The notes under the pieces: model-generated | Told to the model about the DNA's origin: nothing | Databases searched by the model: none | Seen by the model: the letters and a program-made list of their open reading frames with translations, nothing else | Origin: JBARDN01 sp963755705 | Lineage (GTDB): Bacteria; Desulfobacterota; Binatia; Binatales; Binataceae | Reading direction: 5' to 3' | NCBI GenBank assembly: GCA_963755705.1 | Contig: CAVWKW010000003.1 | Span: 372,001-436,000, forward strand | Length of the DNA: 64,000 bases | Part shown: positions 42,213-52,680 of the stretch, piece after piece | Layout: each line of letters starts with the position of its first letter | How positions within the stretch are numbered: the first letter of the stretch is position 1 | Position numbers and translations under genes: made by a program

Positions 42213-42896
42213 TTAGTGCGCAGCGGAAGTCCCCTTATGCGCAGGCAGCAGGTCGTCCCTGACCCAGATCGTTTCAACGCCGCTCAGGTCGCTGCCCGAG
42301 TTCAGGCCATTATCCTTAGCGATTTGGCGCCAGTTATCCTCGTTGCCGGTCGCTCGCTTCGCCAATGCGCGCAGGTCTTCGCCGGGCAGCAGCGCGAAAT
42401 TGACGCCGCCTTCACGCGGGGTCAACGAGGGAGGCGGGAGCTTCGCTGCAAGCTGGTCGAATTTGCCGAACAGATCGAGCCGCTTGCTCGGCAGATAGGC
42501 GGGCAGGTCGGCGTCGGCAATATCCTCGGTCTTGAGATTCGCGACGATCCGGCTGGTGCGATCACCGGTCGGAACGACTTCGATATCGTAGCAATATCGC
42601 GGATCGACGCCCACCACGCTGCCGAACAGTCCGGGGCCCTGGTCCGCGGGACGCCAATCGGTGACCAGATGCTGGCCGCCGGCTTTGACTTCGAACAAAA
42701 TTCCTTCACCGCGCAGGACATCCTGCGTCATCACGAACGTATCCTTCGCGGGGTAGGGGGTATCGTGCTGTTCGCCCTCCGCGGCCTCGGAGCCGCCGCC
42801 CGCCGCGGTATATGGTGCATACGCCGCGGCGCATCCGGCCAGAGTCATGAACAGCAGGCTCACCAGAGCCGAAGACAGGTATCTTGAGAATCGCAT
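42213..42896 (-). CDS. Lipoprotein with C-terminal LysM-like domain
   Basis: 227 residues from ATG 42896. A lipoprotein signal (LVSLLFMTLAGC, Cys22) is followed by a middle domain rich in Asp/Gly with SVVGVDPRYCYDIEVVPTG. A C-terminal LysM-like unit (LPGEDLRALAKRATGNEDNWRQIAKDNGLNSGSDLSGVETIWVR) would bind peptidoglycan or chitin-like glycan. It is probably anchored in the outer membrane facing the cell wall. An in-frame TTG at 42944 is possible but would bury the signal. Single gene. Confidence 0.75.
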   Translation of the reverse strand: MRFSRYLSSALVSLLFMTLAGCAAAYAPYTAAGGGSEAAEGEQHDTPYPAKDTFVMTQDVLRGEGILFEVKAGGQHLVTDWRPADQGPGLFGSVVGVDPRYCYDIEVVPTGDRTSRIVANLKTEDIADADLPAYLPSKRLDLFGKFDQLAAKLPPPSLTPREGGVNFALLPGEDLRALAKRATGNEDNWRQIAKDNGLNSGSDLSGVETIWVRDDLLPAHKGTSAAH

Positions 42897-43056
42897 GCTC
42901 GCAGCGCCAGCGCTCAGGAAACCATGCACGTACCCCGTGCGCAAGTAGACGGCCCTCGATGAGATTGTGCCAAGAGGTATCGCGCCCAGTGATATCGAAG
43001 ATACGCGCGCGAAGATTGCGCCACGCGCGAGAGCACGCTAATCAGGTACTTCGCTT

Positions 43057-44418
43057 ATGACGGATATACCGAACAATTCTTCGCGGCACGTGATTGCCGT
43101 GGTCGGCGCAGCCACTGCGGGTTCCGAAATCGCGCGGATTCTGGCCCAGCGCGGCGCGCTGGTCGTGGTCTTCGAGCAGAACCCGCGGCCCTACGGAAAA
43201 ATCGAGGACGGGCTGCCGCGATGGCACGTGAAACAGCGCCGCGACGAGTACGGCGAGATCGACGGCCGCCTGGACCATCCGAATATCGCCTATGTGCCGA
43301 TGACGGCGCTCGGCCGCGACCTCGATTTCGAAGAGCTGCGCACGCGCTGGGGCCTTTCGGGAATCGTGCTCACTCATGGCGCGTGGCGCGACCGTCCGTT
43401 CCCGGTCGAAGGCGCCGACCAGTTCGTCGATCGCGGCCTGGTTTATCAGAACCCGCTCATCTACTGGTTCAATCACTACAACGAGAAAGCGTACACCGGC
43501 CCCCGCTATGAGTTGACGCCCGGAGCAATCGTGGTGGGCGGCGGGCTTGCGTCGATCGACGTGGTCAAGGTGCTGCAAATCGAGATGACGCTGCGCGCGC
43601 TCGCCGCGCGCGGAATCACCGAAGAGCTGGTGCGGCTCGAGCGCGAGGGAATCGATCCGGTGCTTGCCGCGCACAATCTTAAATGGGCTGAGCTCGGCGT
43701 CGCGCCGTGCAAGCTCTATTATCGGCGCCGGGTCCTGGACATGCCGCTGTCGGATATCGCGCCGGACGCGACGCCCAAACGCGCCGAGGCGATGCGCTCG
43801 GCGCGCGCGAAAATTCTCGACAAGGCGATGCGCAAGTTCCTGTTCGAGTTCCAGGAGCTGCGCGCTCCCACGGGACTCATCGCCGAAGACGGCGCGATGA
43901 CGGGCGTCCAGTTCAGCGCCACCGAAGTAGCCGACGGGCAGGTCAGGATCGTCGCCGAGAGCGTCGAGGCTCCGCGCGCGCCGCTCACCATCAGCTCGAT
44001 CGGCAGTATTCCGGAGCCGATCCCCGGAATCGCACAGAAGGGCGAGACCTACGTCTATGTCGATCAAAAAATCGGCCTCCTGATGGACGGAGCGACCGCG
44101 GTCTTTGCGGCCGGCAACGTGCTGACCGGCAAGGGCAATATCAAGGACTCGCTCGATAGCGGCACCGAGGTCGGGACCCGGATTGCCGAGGCGTACTTAG
44201 GCCTGTCAGACGAAAGCGTCGCGCTCGCCGAGGGCGCGCGTCAGGCAGCGGCCGCCGCGGGCGAAGCGATAGCAGGAGCACTCGCCGCGCGCGAGAAGCT
44301 CGCGCCGGAAGCGGTTGCGGCAATATTGCACCGCGTCGAGGAACGCCAGCGCGCGATTGGATACACCGGCGATTATCGCGGCTGGATCGCGAAAGTCACG
44401 CCGCCCGATCTGCAGTAG
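43057..44418 (+). CDS. FAD-dependent pyridine nucleotide oxidoreductase (ferredoxin-NADP reductase/adrenodoxin-reductase-like)
   Basis: 453 residues. The N-terminal Rossmann fold HVIAVVGAATAGSEIARILAQRGALVVVFEQNPRPYG is close to the FAD loop of adrenodoxin reductase and mycobacterial FprA, and the following YGKIEDGLPRWHVKQR block fits that family. The glycine motif is altered to GAATAG. A second nucleotide loop is AIVVGGGLASIDVVKV, probably for NADP. VFAAGNVLTGKGNIKDS is the C-terminal FAD contact. It may pass electrons between NADPH and a ferredoxin. It is followed 75 bases later by glyA; no ferredoxin gene lies nearby. Confidence 0.8.
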   Translation: MTDIPNNSSRHVIAVVGAATAGSEIARILAQRGALVVVFEQNPRPYGKIEDGLPRWHVKQRRDEYGEIDGRLDHPNIAYVPMTALGRDLDFEELRTRWGLSGIVLTHGAWRDRPFPVEGADQFVDRGLVYQNPLIYWFNHYNEKAYTGPRYELTPGAIVVGGGLASIDVVKVLQIEMTLRALAARGITEELVRLEREGIDPVLAAHNLKWAELGVAPCKLYYRRRVLDMPLSDIAPDATPKRAEAMRSARAKILDKAMRKFLFEFQELRAPTGLIAEDGAMTGVQFSATEVADGQVRIVAESVEAPRAPLTISSIGSIPEPIPGIAQKGETYVYVDQKIGLLMDGATAVFAAGNVLTGKGNIKDSLDSGTEVGTRIAEAYLGLSDESVALAEGARQAAAAAGEAIAGALAAREKLAPEAVAAILHRVEERQRAIGYTGDYRGWIAKVTPPDLQ

Positions 44419-44493
44419 CTTTCCCCCGGCGCATTTTGCCTCGCCGGGCGGCGGGCGCTAGGCTCTCGGCAGAAATTTCGTGCGAGGTGCGGT

Positions 44494-45741
<1,248 letters not shown>

Positions 45742-45760
45742 AGGTCAGCAAGAACTCAAC

Positions 45761-45835
45761 CGGCCACAAAGACACTAAGGCACAAAGAAGATTGCTTCGT
45801 GTCCTTGTGCCTTAGTGGCCGCTTGGTTTTGTTTT
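45761..45835 (+). terminator. Imperfect hairpin with T-rich tail after glyA, built from the ACAAAGACAC repeat (copy 2)
   Basis: Left arm 45761-45787 (GGCCACAAAGACACTAAGG...) pairs with a right arm ending GGCC near 45820, about 21 of 26 positions matching, followed by TTGGTTTTGTTTTTG. The left arm is the second copy of the repeat at 35034-35060. It probably terminates glyA transcription. Confidence 0.65.
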
Positions 45836-45885
45836 TGTTCCCGCGCTCCTTGACATCTCTGCGTCCGTGACGCGATAACCGCGCC

Positions 45886-46968
45886 ATGGCAAAGATCAAA
45901 CTTGAACGTGGATTAAATTTCGGCGCGCCCTACACGCCCGATATGCAGCAGGCGGGCAAGCGGCCCGAACCGACCTGGACCACGATCGGCGCGCAGGTGC
46001 GCGAAGCTGAAGTGCTCGGCTACGATTCATTGATTGCAGTTGAAACGCAGCACGATCCATATCTCGGTCTCGCGATCGCGGCGATGGAGCCGGCGAAGAT
46101 CGAGCTTGGCACCGGAATCTCGCTGGCGTTCACCCGGAGCCCTGTCTCGACGGCCTACACCGCGTGGGATCTTCAACGGATGAGCGGCGGGCGGTTGATG
46201 CTCGGGATCGGTTCGCAGGTGAAGGGCCACGTGATGAGGCGCTTTGGGATGCCGTGGTCGAAGCCCGCGCAGCGGATGAAAGATTACGTCGGTGCGATGC
46301 GCGCGTGCTGGAAGACCTGGCAGACGGGCGAGCCGCTGAATTTCCGCAGCGAGCACTACAATCTCTCGCTGATGACGCCAAACTTCTCGCCTCCGCCGCA
46401 AGAGCATCCGCACATCCCGGTCGCGATCGCGGCGGTGCAGGAGAGGATGCTGCAAGTCGCCGGCGAGGTTTGCGACGGAGTGCGCCTGCACGGAATCGTG
46501 ACGCGGAAATATATCGATCAGATCGCGCTGCCGAATCTCAAGAAGGGCTTCGAGAAATCCGGGCGCCCGGCTTCCGAGTGGCCGGAGTTCCAAATCTCGG
46601 GCGGTGGCTTTCTGGTCGCGGCAAAAGATCGCGACGCGCTCGCGAAGGCGATCGAGACGACGAAATCAACCATCGCGTTCTACGGCTCGACCCGTTCGTA
46701 CCGCTCGAGCTTCGAGCTCGACGGATGGGGCGACACCGCCGACGAGCTGCACAAGCTCTCGGTCCAGCAGAAGTGGCGCGAGATGGCGAAGCTGGTGAGC
46801 GAAGAGATGGTGCACGCCTTCGCCGCGGTAGGAACCTACGACGAGATCGCCGCGGTGATGAAGAAGCGCTTCGCCGGGATCAACCGCTTAGGCTTCGACA
46901 TGCCGGCGCATAACGATCACGACCGCGGCGTCCTGAAAGAGATTCTGCAAGACCTCCGGCGCGGATAG
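45886..46968 (+). CDS. LLM-class F420-dependent oxidoreductase
   Basis: 360 residues, luciferase-like TIM-barrel of the subfamily that uses coenzyme F420. Recognisable blocks are AQVREAEVLGYDSLIAVETQHDPYLGLAIAA, IELGTGISLAFTRSPVSTAYTAWDLQRMSGGRLMLGIGSQVKGH and a C-terminal FAAVGTYDEIAAVMKKRFAGINRLGFDMP. Such enzymes move hydride between reduced F420 and small organic substrates; the substrate is unknown. The presence of cofD and cofE in the window supports F420 instead of FMN, but FMN members share the fold. Single gene after glyA. Confidence 0.87.
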   Translation: MAKIKLERGLNFGAPYTPDMQQAGKRPEPTWTTIGAQVREAEVLGYDSLIAVETQHDPYLGLAIAAMEPAKIELGTGISLAFTRSPVSTAYTAWDLQRMSGGRLMLGIGSQVKGHVMRRFGMPWSKPAQRMKDYVGAMRACWKTWQTGEPLNFRSEHYNLSLMTPNFSPPPQEHPHIPVAIAAVQERMLQVAGEVCDGVRLHGIVTRKYIDQIALPNLKKGFEKSGRPASEWPEFQISGGGFLVAAKDRDALAKAIETTKSTIAFYGSTRSYRSSFELDGWGDTADELHKLSVQQKWREMAKLVSEEMVHAFAAVGTYDEIAAVMKKRFAGINRLGFDMPAHNDHDRGVLKEILQDLRRG

Positions 46969-46984
46969 AGATTCTCTTTTTTTC

Positions 46985-47182
46985 GCTGATCTCCTGCTGA
47001 ATACCCTCTCCCTCCGGGAGGAGGGCGAAGCGGCGCGGCGATTGCCTTTTTTAGCAATCGCCGTGACGCGTGGATGAGGGTGCTGCTCTGCTCTTTTAAT
47101 AGCGCGGCGCTTAATAATGTCCCTCACCTAGCCTCTCCCTTTCAGGGCGAGGATCCAGACGGCGGACGAGGGCGACGAGGTT
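46985..47182. repeat. Palindromic repeats between F420 oxidoreductase and HDO gene
   Basis: Contains CCCTCTCCCTCCGGGAGGAGGG (46993-47025), a hairpin CGGCGATTGCC...AGCAATCGCCG (about 47036-47072) and GCCTCTCCCTTTCAGGGCGAGG (47132-47155). These resemble the CTCTCCC/GGGAGAG palindromes inserted in the imuA, imuB and dnaE2 genes. No gene. Confidence 0.65.
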
Positions 47183-47884
47183 TCAGGCGCGCGGAGGGTC
47201 TATGTCCGACCATAGTCGGCGCATGAACTCGATGTGCGACTCCACTGCCCACAGCGTTTCGGGGGCGGCACTTTCGGGGATCGCTTTGAAGATCGAGCCG
47301 GCGCTGGTGTCGCCGTGGTCCTTGTCAACTTTTACGTGGACCGAAAAGAACAGCAGCGCATCGTCGGATAGATGATAGTTGCGGCGGAGCCCGTCGATAA
47401 CGCGCACATAGGCGTCGGGGTTGAATAGCTCGGAGCCGAGGCTGATTCCGGCCAGCGTCACGTACCACGGCTTCGAATCGGCCAGCCAGTACATCCAATG
47501 CATCATCGCGGTCGCGTCGGGCGACATCCGCGCCGTGAGCAGGCGCTCGCGCGGGATTCCGATCGCCTCGCCGAATTCGAGGTACAGCTCGGGATGCGAC
47601 CGTCCGACGCCGGAGGCGCGGCCCAGCTCTTCTTCGATCAGGTTCTCGACGATCGATTTGCGCGCCGGGAAGTCGTCGCACTTCGCGTAGATCAACCCGA
47701 GGATGTTGGCGTTGTGCGCCTTGTTGCCGATGAAGAGTTGCGTCGCCCACCATCGCAATTGATCGATCGTGAGTTCGCCGCGCTCGATTTTCTCGATCGT
47801 CGGATGCGACTTCAGCGTGCGATTATTGCGCTCCAGCCGCGCGATCAGCGCGTTCAACTCGCCGATTCCCTTCTGCACGTCCAT
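47183..47884 (-). CDS. Haem-oxygenase-like diiron protein (HDO/TenA-PqqC superfamily)
   Basis: 233 residues, all-helical. Candidate metal ligands: Glu85/Glu86 (NLIEEELG), His97 (RSHPELYLEF), Glu152 (LGSELFNP), His183, Asp187 and His190 (VHVKVDKDHGD). This carboxylate/His pattern is that of haem-oxygenase-like diiron oxidases (UndA, BesC, SznF, CADD relatives), which use O2 for decarboxylation, N-oxygenation or C-C cleavage. PqqC-like cofactor-free members are an alternative. It lies 39 bases after an acyl-adenylating ligase gene, suggesting action on a carboxylic acid or its activated form. Confidence 0.78.
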   Translation of the reverse strand: MDVQKGIGELNALIARLERNNRTLKSHPTIEKIERGELTIDQLRWWATQLFIGNKAHNANILGLIYAKCDDFPARKSIVENLIEEELGRASGVGRSHPELYLEFGEAIGIPRERLLTARMSPDATAMMHWMYWLADSKPWYVTLAGISLGSELFNPDAYVRVIDGLRRNYHLSDDALLFFSVHVKVDKDHGDTSAGSIFKAIPESAAPETLWAVESHIEFMRRLWSDIDPPRA

Positions 47885-47923
47885 CGTAGGATTCTCCCCT
47901 CGTGGCGATCCGCGCCCGCGCGG

Positions 47924-49579
47924 CTATCGCGCCGCGCCGGCGGCCTGCTCGGCCGCGATGCGGCTTTCGATCGCGCGTTTCAATTCCGCTTTTTTGATCT
48001 TGCCGACATTGGTCAGCGGCATCGCCTCGATTACCTCGATCCGTTCGGGAAGCTTGAAGCGCGCAAGGCCGCGCTCAGCCAGAAAGCGCGCCAATCCTTC
48101 GAGTGATAAGGCAGCGCCCGGCGCGAGGGTGACGAACGCGCACGCCTTCTCGCCCATCCGCGCGTCGGGCATCGCGACCACGGCGGCGGCGATGACGGCA
48201 GGATGCGCGATGATGTGCGACTCGACTTCCTCGGCGCTGATCTTTTCTCCGCCGCGATTTATCTGATCCTTGATCCGCCCTGCGACGATGAGATTTCCGC
48301 TCGGGGTCTGCCGGACCAGATCTCCGGTGCGGTAAAACCCGTCAGAGGTGAAGCAGATGCGATTTTCCGCTTCCGCACGATAGTAGCCGCGAACAGTATA
48401 TGGCCCTCGGCACCATAGCTCGCCGATCTCGCCTGGTGCCGCGTCCCTTCCGTCGAGCTCGACGACCCGGATTTCATCGCCTGGCGATGCGGGGCGTCCC
48501 TGTGTCGTGCAGGCGAGATCGTCACCTTCGCCCAGACGGGTGTAGCACAGCACTCCTTCGGTCATCCCGAGCACCTGCTGAACCAGCAACTTGGGAAAGA
48601 CGCGTCGCAACTCGCGCGCGGTTGGCTCCTGGAGCCGTTGTCCGCCGACGGTGATCACGCGCAGAGTTTCCAGCCCTGCGCGCGCGTTGTCGGGAAGCAT
48701 CAGGATCGAAATCGCCAGCGCGGGAACGCACGGAAGATGTGTCGCTTGTTCGGTGCCGGCGATCCGTACGATGTCGGCGGCCTGCGCGGACTCCGACAAA
48801 ATCGTGGTGGCGCCCGCCATCAGCGCGCCGACCAGGCCCGGCGCGCCCAGCGCGAAGTGATGCTCGACCGGCAGCGCGATGAGGACGCGCGAATCGGCGG
48901 CGAATCCGCATACGGGAGCCGCAGCCTCTGCGCCGCAAAGATAATCCGCGTGCGTTCGTGGAATCAGCTTCGGTAATCCTGTCGTTCCGCCCGAGAGCAG
49001 AAGGATCGCGAGGTCGAATGGATCGCCGCTACGGGAGCCGATCTCGCCGCGCGGCTCGATCGCGGAATCGAGCGAGATGGTTTCCGCGGCAGGTTCGGTG
49101 GTGAAAATAGTTCGCAGGCCAGGCGACCGGTCGCGCAACTCGCGCGCGAGCGCGGCGTGATCGAAGCCGCGAAACTGCGGAGCGACCGCGATCGCGGCCG
49201 GGCTGGCGAGCGCTATCAGATGCTCGAGCTCGGCGCGCCGGAGCGCGGGCAGCGCCATCACCGGCACTGAGCCGGTCTCCGCGCACGCGAGCATCAGCGT
49301 CACGAACTCGACGCAATTCGAGAGCTGGACGATTATTCGAGCGCCGCGCCCGATGCCGCGGCTTTCGAGCAGCGCGGCGACGCGCGCCGCCTCGCGCAGC
49401 ATCGCGGCGAAACCGAGGCTGCGCCGCGCGTCGGCTACCGCGATCGCGTCGGGACGCTCGGCGGCGTGACGCCGCGCCGCCGCACCAATCGCCTGCGCGA
49501 TCGTCTCGCGCCGCCAGTAGCCTTCGCGCAGGTAACGCTCGGCGGCTTCGGCCGGATATGGAGTCCATCCTTCAGGCAT
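47924..49579 (-). CDS. AMP-dependent acyl/aryl ligase (DhbE/EntE-like)
   Basis: 551 residues, ANL superfamily. Core motif A3 LLLSGGTTGLPK is at 193-204; later come VQQVLGMTEG, TGDLVRQTPSGNLIVAGRIKDQINRGGEKISAEEVE (A8) and LTNVGKIKKAEL with the catalytic A10 Lys. The sequence GxxKDQINRGGEKI and the N-terminus RYLREGYWRRETIAQ are characteristic of 2,3-dihydroxybenzoate- and salicylate-type aryl ligases. It activates a carboxylate as acyl-AMP, then perhaps an acyl-CoA or carrier-bound ester. No carrier-protein gene is nearby. The TetR gene ends 12 bases upstream, so they share a transcript. Confidence 0.88.
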   Translation of the reverse strand: MPEGWTPYPAEAAERYLREGYWRRETIAQAIGAAARRHAAERPDAIAVADARRSLGFAAMLREAARVAALLESRGIGRGARIIVQLSNCVEFVTLMLACAETGSVPVMALPALRRAELEHLIALASPAAIAVAPQFRGFDHAALARELRDRSPGLRTIFTTEPAAETISLDSAIEPRGEIGSRSGDPFDLAILLLSGGTTGLPKLIPRTHADYLCGAEAAAPVCGFAADSRVLIALPVEHHFALGAPGLVGALMAGATTILSESAQAADIVRIAGTEQATHLPCVPALAISILMLPDNARAGLETLRVITVGGQRLQEPTARELRRVFPKLLVQQVLGMTEGVLCYTRLGEGDDLACTTQGRPASPGDEIRVVELDGRDAAPGEIGELWCRGPYTVRGYYRAEAENRICFTSDGFYRTGDLVRQTPSGNLIVAGRIKDQINRGGEKISAEEVESHIIAHPAVIAAAVVAMPDARMGEKACAFVTLAPGAALSLEGLARFLAERGLARFKLPERIEVIEAMPLTNVGKIKKAELKRAIESRIAAEQAAGAAR

Positions 49580-49591
49580 AGGTCCGATTTC

Positions 49592-50254
49592 TTATCGGTT
49601 CGCGATCGATCCGGTGACCATCAGCAAAACCTCGTCGATAATTTTTGCGCGCTGATCGAAATCGCGGGCCGGCTCGTACCAGGTGTAGAACCAGTTCATC
49701 GCGCCGAACAGCAGCGACGTGATGATGCGGCTTTGCTCGCGGTCGAGCGCGCGGCCGCGCGCCTCGGCGAGCTGCTCGACGAGCTTGCGGCACAGGCGCG
49801 AGTATTCGCGCTTGAGCCGCGCGATATCGGCCTGGTAGCGGCCAGAGAGCGAGTCAGCCTCGCGCACCAGCACCTTCATCTCGGCCAGATTGCTCATGTG
49901 ATATTCGAGATGGCCGGCGATAAACTGGCGCATCCTGGCGTCGGCTCCAGGAGCCGAGCGCGCGGCCTGCTCGGCGCGGCGCAGCAACTCCTCGAAAGCT
50001 CGGCGCGAAATCAGGTACAGAATTTCCTCTTTGTTGCGCAAATAATAGTAGATGCGCGGGAACGAGATTCGCGCGCGGCCGGCGATATCGCGAATCGACG
50101 CGAGGCCGAAGCTCTTCTCCGCGAACACCGCCGCGGCGGCATGCAGGATATGATCGATATTCGCGTCGTAGCGTTGGTCGGGAGCAAGTACGCGCGCCGC
50201 TGATTTGATTCGCGTGACGCGCCGGACGGCGGGTTGAACGATGGCTTTCTTCAA
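49592..50254 (-). CDS. TetR family regulator of the catabolic cluster
   Basis: 220 residues from TTG 50254, chosen because GGGAGG lies 8 bases upstream; the frame stays open to 50302. The helix-turn-helix (ILHAAAAVFAEKSFGLASIRDIAGRARISFPRIYYYLRNKEEIL in outline) is classic TetR, and the C-terminal half is of the KstR/fatty-acid-type (TetR_C) kind. It lies between the diiron-protein gene and the ligase gene on the same strand and probably represses the operon until an acyl-CoA or aromatic ligand binds. The ligand is a guess from context. Confidence 0.85.
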   Translation of the reverse strand: MKKAIVQPAVRRVTRIKSAARVLAPDQRYDANIDHILHAAAAVFAEKSFGLASIRDIAGRARISFPRIYYYLRNKEEILYLISRRAFEELLRRAEQAARSAPGADARMRQFIAGHLEYHMSNLAEMKVLVREADSLSGRYQADIARLKREYSRLCRKLVEQLAEARGRALDREQSRIITSLLFGAMNWFYTWYEPARDFDQRAKIIDEVLLMVTGSIANR

Positions 50255-50318
50255 ACGCGATGCCTCCCGACCAAGGTTTGCCCGCCACGCGCACGAACGC
50301 AAGCCACCGGTGCGCGGG

Positions 50319-51059
50319 TCACAGATAGCGGCGCCCGGCGGTCGGATCGGGCGCGGGGATTTCGAGCTTGGCCAGCAGAGTGTTGACCTCGGCCTCGAAC
50401 TCGGCGCGCATCTGTTCGTTGCTGCGCCGCCTGAGCCCCATCTTCACGTAGTCGACCTGCCGCTTCGAACCCGACTTGCCGAACATGTCGAGCCCAGCCG
50501 GATACCATTTGGCGAGATGCTTTATCAGCAGCTCGCGGCCGCGCTCGCCTTCCCGCTCGAGGTACCTGCGCATCAGCCGATAACCGAACGCCGCGTGCCC
50601 GAGCTCTTCCCGATAAACCCGCTCGGCGATTTTCGCGAGCGGATGATAGGAGCATCCTACCCATTCGTAGCCCATGTACGCGCCCTGGCGGTCGGCGAAA
50701 AAACTGAACAGGCCGTACTCGATCCAGTCCTCGGCGCGATCGCGCATCTCGAAGATGTAGATCGGCATCGGCGTAGACATGAACGCGTCATCGACGGTGA
50801 CGCCGAGCTCGCCGAGCAGGCGCATCCAGTAGCTCGCGTGGCGAACCTCGTCGGACCAGAACGCGGCGTATTCGGCCTTGTCCTCTGCGGTGGGCGCGAG
50901 CGCAAGCGGCTTCATGAGCGTGCGCTCGGGCATCAGCATGTATTCACTTTCGATTCGCGACTGAATCGAGAGCATCCGGACGAGCAGGTCTTTGTAGTCG
51001 GGCGGTAGCGCCTCGGGTCCGCTGAATTTTACGGGTTCGCTGGTTTCGGTCTCTTCCAA
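50319..51059 (-). CDS. Phenylacetic-acid-catabolic (PaaA/PaaC-like) ferritin-like diiron protein
   Basis: 246 residues, four-helix-bundle diiron fold. Ligand candidates: Glu39 (RIESEYM), Glu71-x2-His74 (SDEVRHASY), Glu114 in EDWIEYG, and Glu152-x2-His155 (EELGHAAFG), the two ExxH motifs of ferritin-like oxygenases. The family is that of the PaaA/PaaC subunits of phenylacetyl-CoA epoxidase, but no other paa subunits (B, D, E) or reductase lie here, so it probably does another oxidation. It is the first gene after the SDR pair on this strand and sits upstream of the TetR regulator. Confidence 0.8.
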   Translation of the reverse strand: MEETETSEPVKFSGPEALPPDYKDLLVRMLSIQSRIESEYMLMPERTLMKPLALAPTAEDKAEYAAFWSDEVRHASYWMRLLGELGVTVDDAFMSTPMPIYIFEMRDRAEDWIEYGLFSFFADRQGAYMGYEWVGCSYHPLAKIAERVYREELGHAAFGYRLMRRYLEREGERGRELLIKHLAKWYPAGLDMFGKSGSKRQVDYVKMGLRRRSNEQMRAEFEAEVNTLLAKLEIPAPDPTAGRRYL

Positions 51060-51144
51060 CGTCTTTTCCTCGCAACCTTCGTCTAACGATCTGTTCTGAA
51101 CGATAGTTCAGTAAATCATCGCAAGACGAAACTGGCAAGCGCGG

Positions 51145-51909
51145 CTATCCCGCCATCGTGAGTCCGCCGCTGATGCTGATCACTTGCCCGGTCGCGTAGT
51201 CGGAATCACTCGAGGCGAAAAACGCGACCGCGCCGGCGAGATCTTCCGGCTTGCCGAGGCGGCGAAACGGAATTCCGCGCGCCATCGCTTCGAGCACGCC
51301 CTCGCGTCCCGCCATCGCGTCGCGCAAGAGCGCGGTTTCGGTCGGCCCGGGGCACACGACGTTGACGTTGATGTGATAGCGCGCGAGTTCACGCGCGATG
51401 GTTTTTGAAAATCCGATGATTGCCGCCTTGCATCCGGCGTACACCGCCTCTCCGGTCGAGCCGACGCGGCCGGCGTCGGACGAAATCGAAACGATCTTGC
51501 CCGCGCCGCGCGCCTTCATTCGCGGCGCGATTGCGCGGCAGCAATTCAGCGTGCCGCGATAGTTGATGGCGATAATCTTGTCCCAGGTCTCGGGCACGCT
51601 CTCGATGAACGGCTCGAGCTTGTCCCATCCGGCGTTGTTCACCAGGATGTCGATTGGCCCGAGTTCGCGCTCGACCCGGGCGGCGGCAGCCTCGGCGTCT
51701 TCGAATTTCGTCACGTCGAGCTTGACCGCGATCGCCTCGGCACCGAGGGCGCGCAATTCCGCGGCCGTGCGTTCGGCCGCCTCGGTCTGGATATCGGCGA
51801 TCGCGACGGCGGCGCCTTCGTCGGCAAGACGCGTGGCGATTGCGCGGCCGATCCCCTGCGCCGCTCCGGTTACGATCGCGATTTTTCCGGCGAGCCGTTG
51901 TGATGCCAT
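51145..51909 (-). CDS. Short-chain dehydrogenase/reductase (FabG/BadH-like)
   Basis: 254 residues, classical SDR. Cofactor motif TGAAQGIGRAIA (TGxxxGxG, 15-26), NNAGW, SISSDAG with catalytic Ser, YAGCKAA with Tyr-x3-Lys, and the C-terminal SISGGLTMAG typical of FabG and of cyclic hydroxyacyl-CoA dehydrogenases such as BadH. An Asp at the end of strand 2 (ADIQTE) predicts NAD preference. It lies 15 bases after the next SDR on the same strand. The substrate is probably a beta- or cyclic hydroxyacyl compound; this is inference. Confidence 0.9.
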   Translation of the reverse strand: MASQRLAGKIAIVTGAAQGIGRAIATRLADEGAAVAIADIQTEAAERTAAELRALGAEAIAVKLDVTKFEDAEAAAARVERELGPIDILVNNAGWDKLEPFIESVPETWDKIIAINYRGTLNCCRAIAPRMKARGAGKIVSISSDAGRVGSTGEAVYAGCKAAIIGFSKTIARELARYHINVNVVCPGPTETALLRDAMAGREGVLEAMARGIPFRRLGKPEDLAGAVAFFASSDSDYATGQVISISGGLTMAG

Positions 51910-51924
51910 CGCGAGCCTCCAGCG

Positions 51925-52680
51925 CTAGCGCGCAACCCATCCGCCGTCGATTATGAACGGTGCGCCGGTTGCGAAAGTCGCGTCGTCGCTCGCGAGGAAC
52001 AACGCGGTGCGCGCGATTTCGTCGGGCGATCCGATTCTGCCCAGCAGTGACAAGCGGTTGTTGTCCTGCGCCGTAACACCGCCTTCTTCCGAGACACGCT
52101 TGACCATCGGCGTGTCGATTACGCCGGGGCAGATGCAGTTCGCGCGGATATTGTAGCGCGCGTATTCGAGCGCGGCGACGCGAGTCAGCGAGATGACGCC
52201 GGCTTTCGCCGCGCAGTACGCGGCCGCGCCTTTGATCGCGACGATTCCCGCGACCGATGCGGTGTTGATGATCGATCCTCCGCCGCGCTTGATCAGATGC
52301 GGCAGCGCGTACTTCATTCCGAGCCACACGCCGCGCAGGTTGATCGCGATCACGCGGTCGAAACCCTCTTCACTGAGCTGGGCCATGAAGCCGGCTTCGC
52401 CCTCGATGCCCGCGTTATTGTAGTTGATATCCAGGCCGCCGAAGTGGCGCACGGTCTCGTCGGCCATCGCGCGCGCGTCCTCGGAGTTCGACACGTCGGC
52501 GCGCATCGCGAACGCCTGGCCTCCGGCGCTGGTGATTGTGGCGGCGGTTTCTTTTGCCGCGCCTTCGTTGACGTCGATCACCGCGACTTTGGCGCCCTCG
52601 CGCGCGAACAGCGTCGCGGCCGCGCGGCCCATTCCTGATCCGGCGCCGGTTATCAGCGCAACTTTGCCTGCAAGTCTCAT
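51925..52680 (-). CDS. Short-chain dehydrogenase/reductase
   Basis: 251 residues, classical SDR: TGAGSGMGRAAA (10-21), VIDVNEG with the NAD-selecting Asp, NNAGIEGEAG, NTASVAGI (Ser), YCAAKAG (Tyr-x3-Lys) and a C-terminal FIIDGGWVAR. It is the first gene of the minus-strand run and is divergent from another SDR gene across 128 bases, which should hold both promoters. Closest in style to glucose-1-dehydrogenase-annotated SDRs, a label that says little about substrate. Confidence 0.9.
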   Translation of the reverse strand: MRLAGKVALITGAGSGMGRAAATLFAREGAKVAVIDVNEGAAKETAATITSAGGQAFAMRADVSNSEDARAMADETVRHFGGLDINYNNAGIEGEAGFMAQLSEEGFDRVIAINLRGVWLGMKYALPHLIKRGGGSIINTASVAGIVAIKGAAAYCAAKAGVISLTRVAALEYARYNIRANCICPGVIDTPMVKRVSEEGGVTAQDNNRLSLLGRIGSPDEIARTALFLASDDATFATGAPFIIDGGWVAR

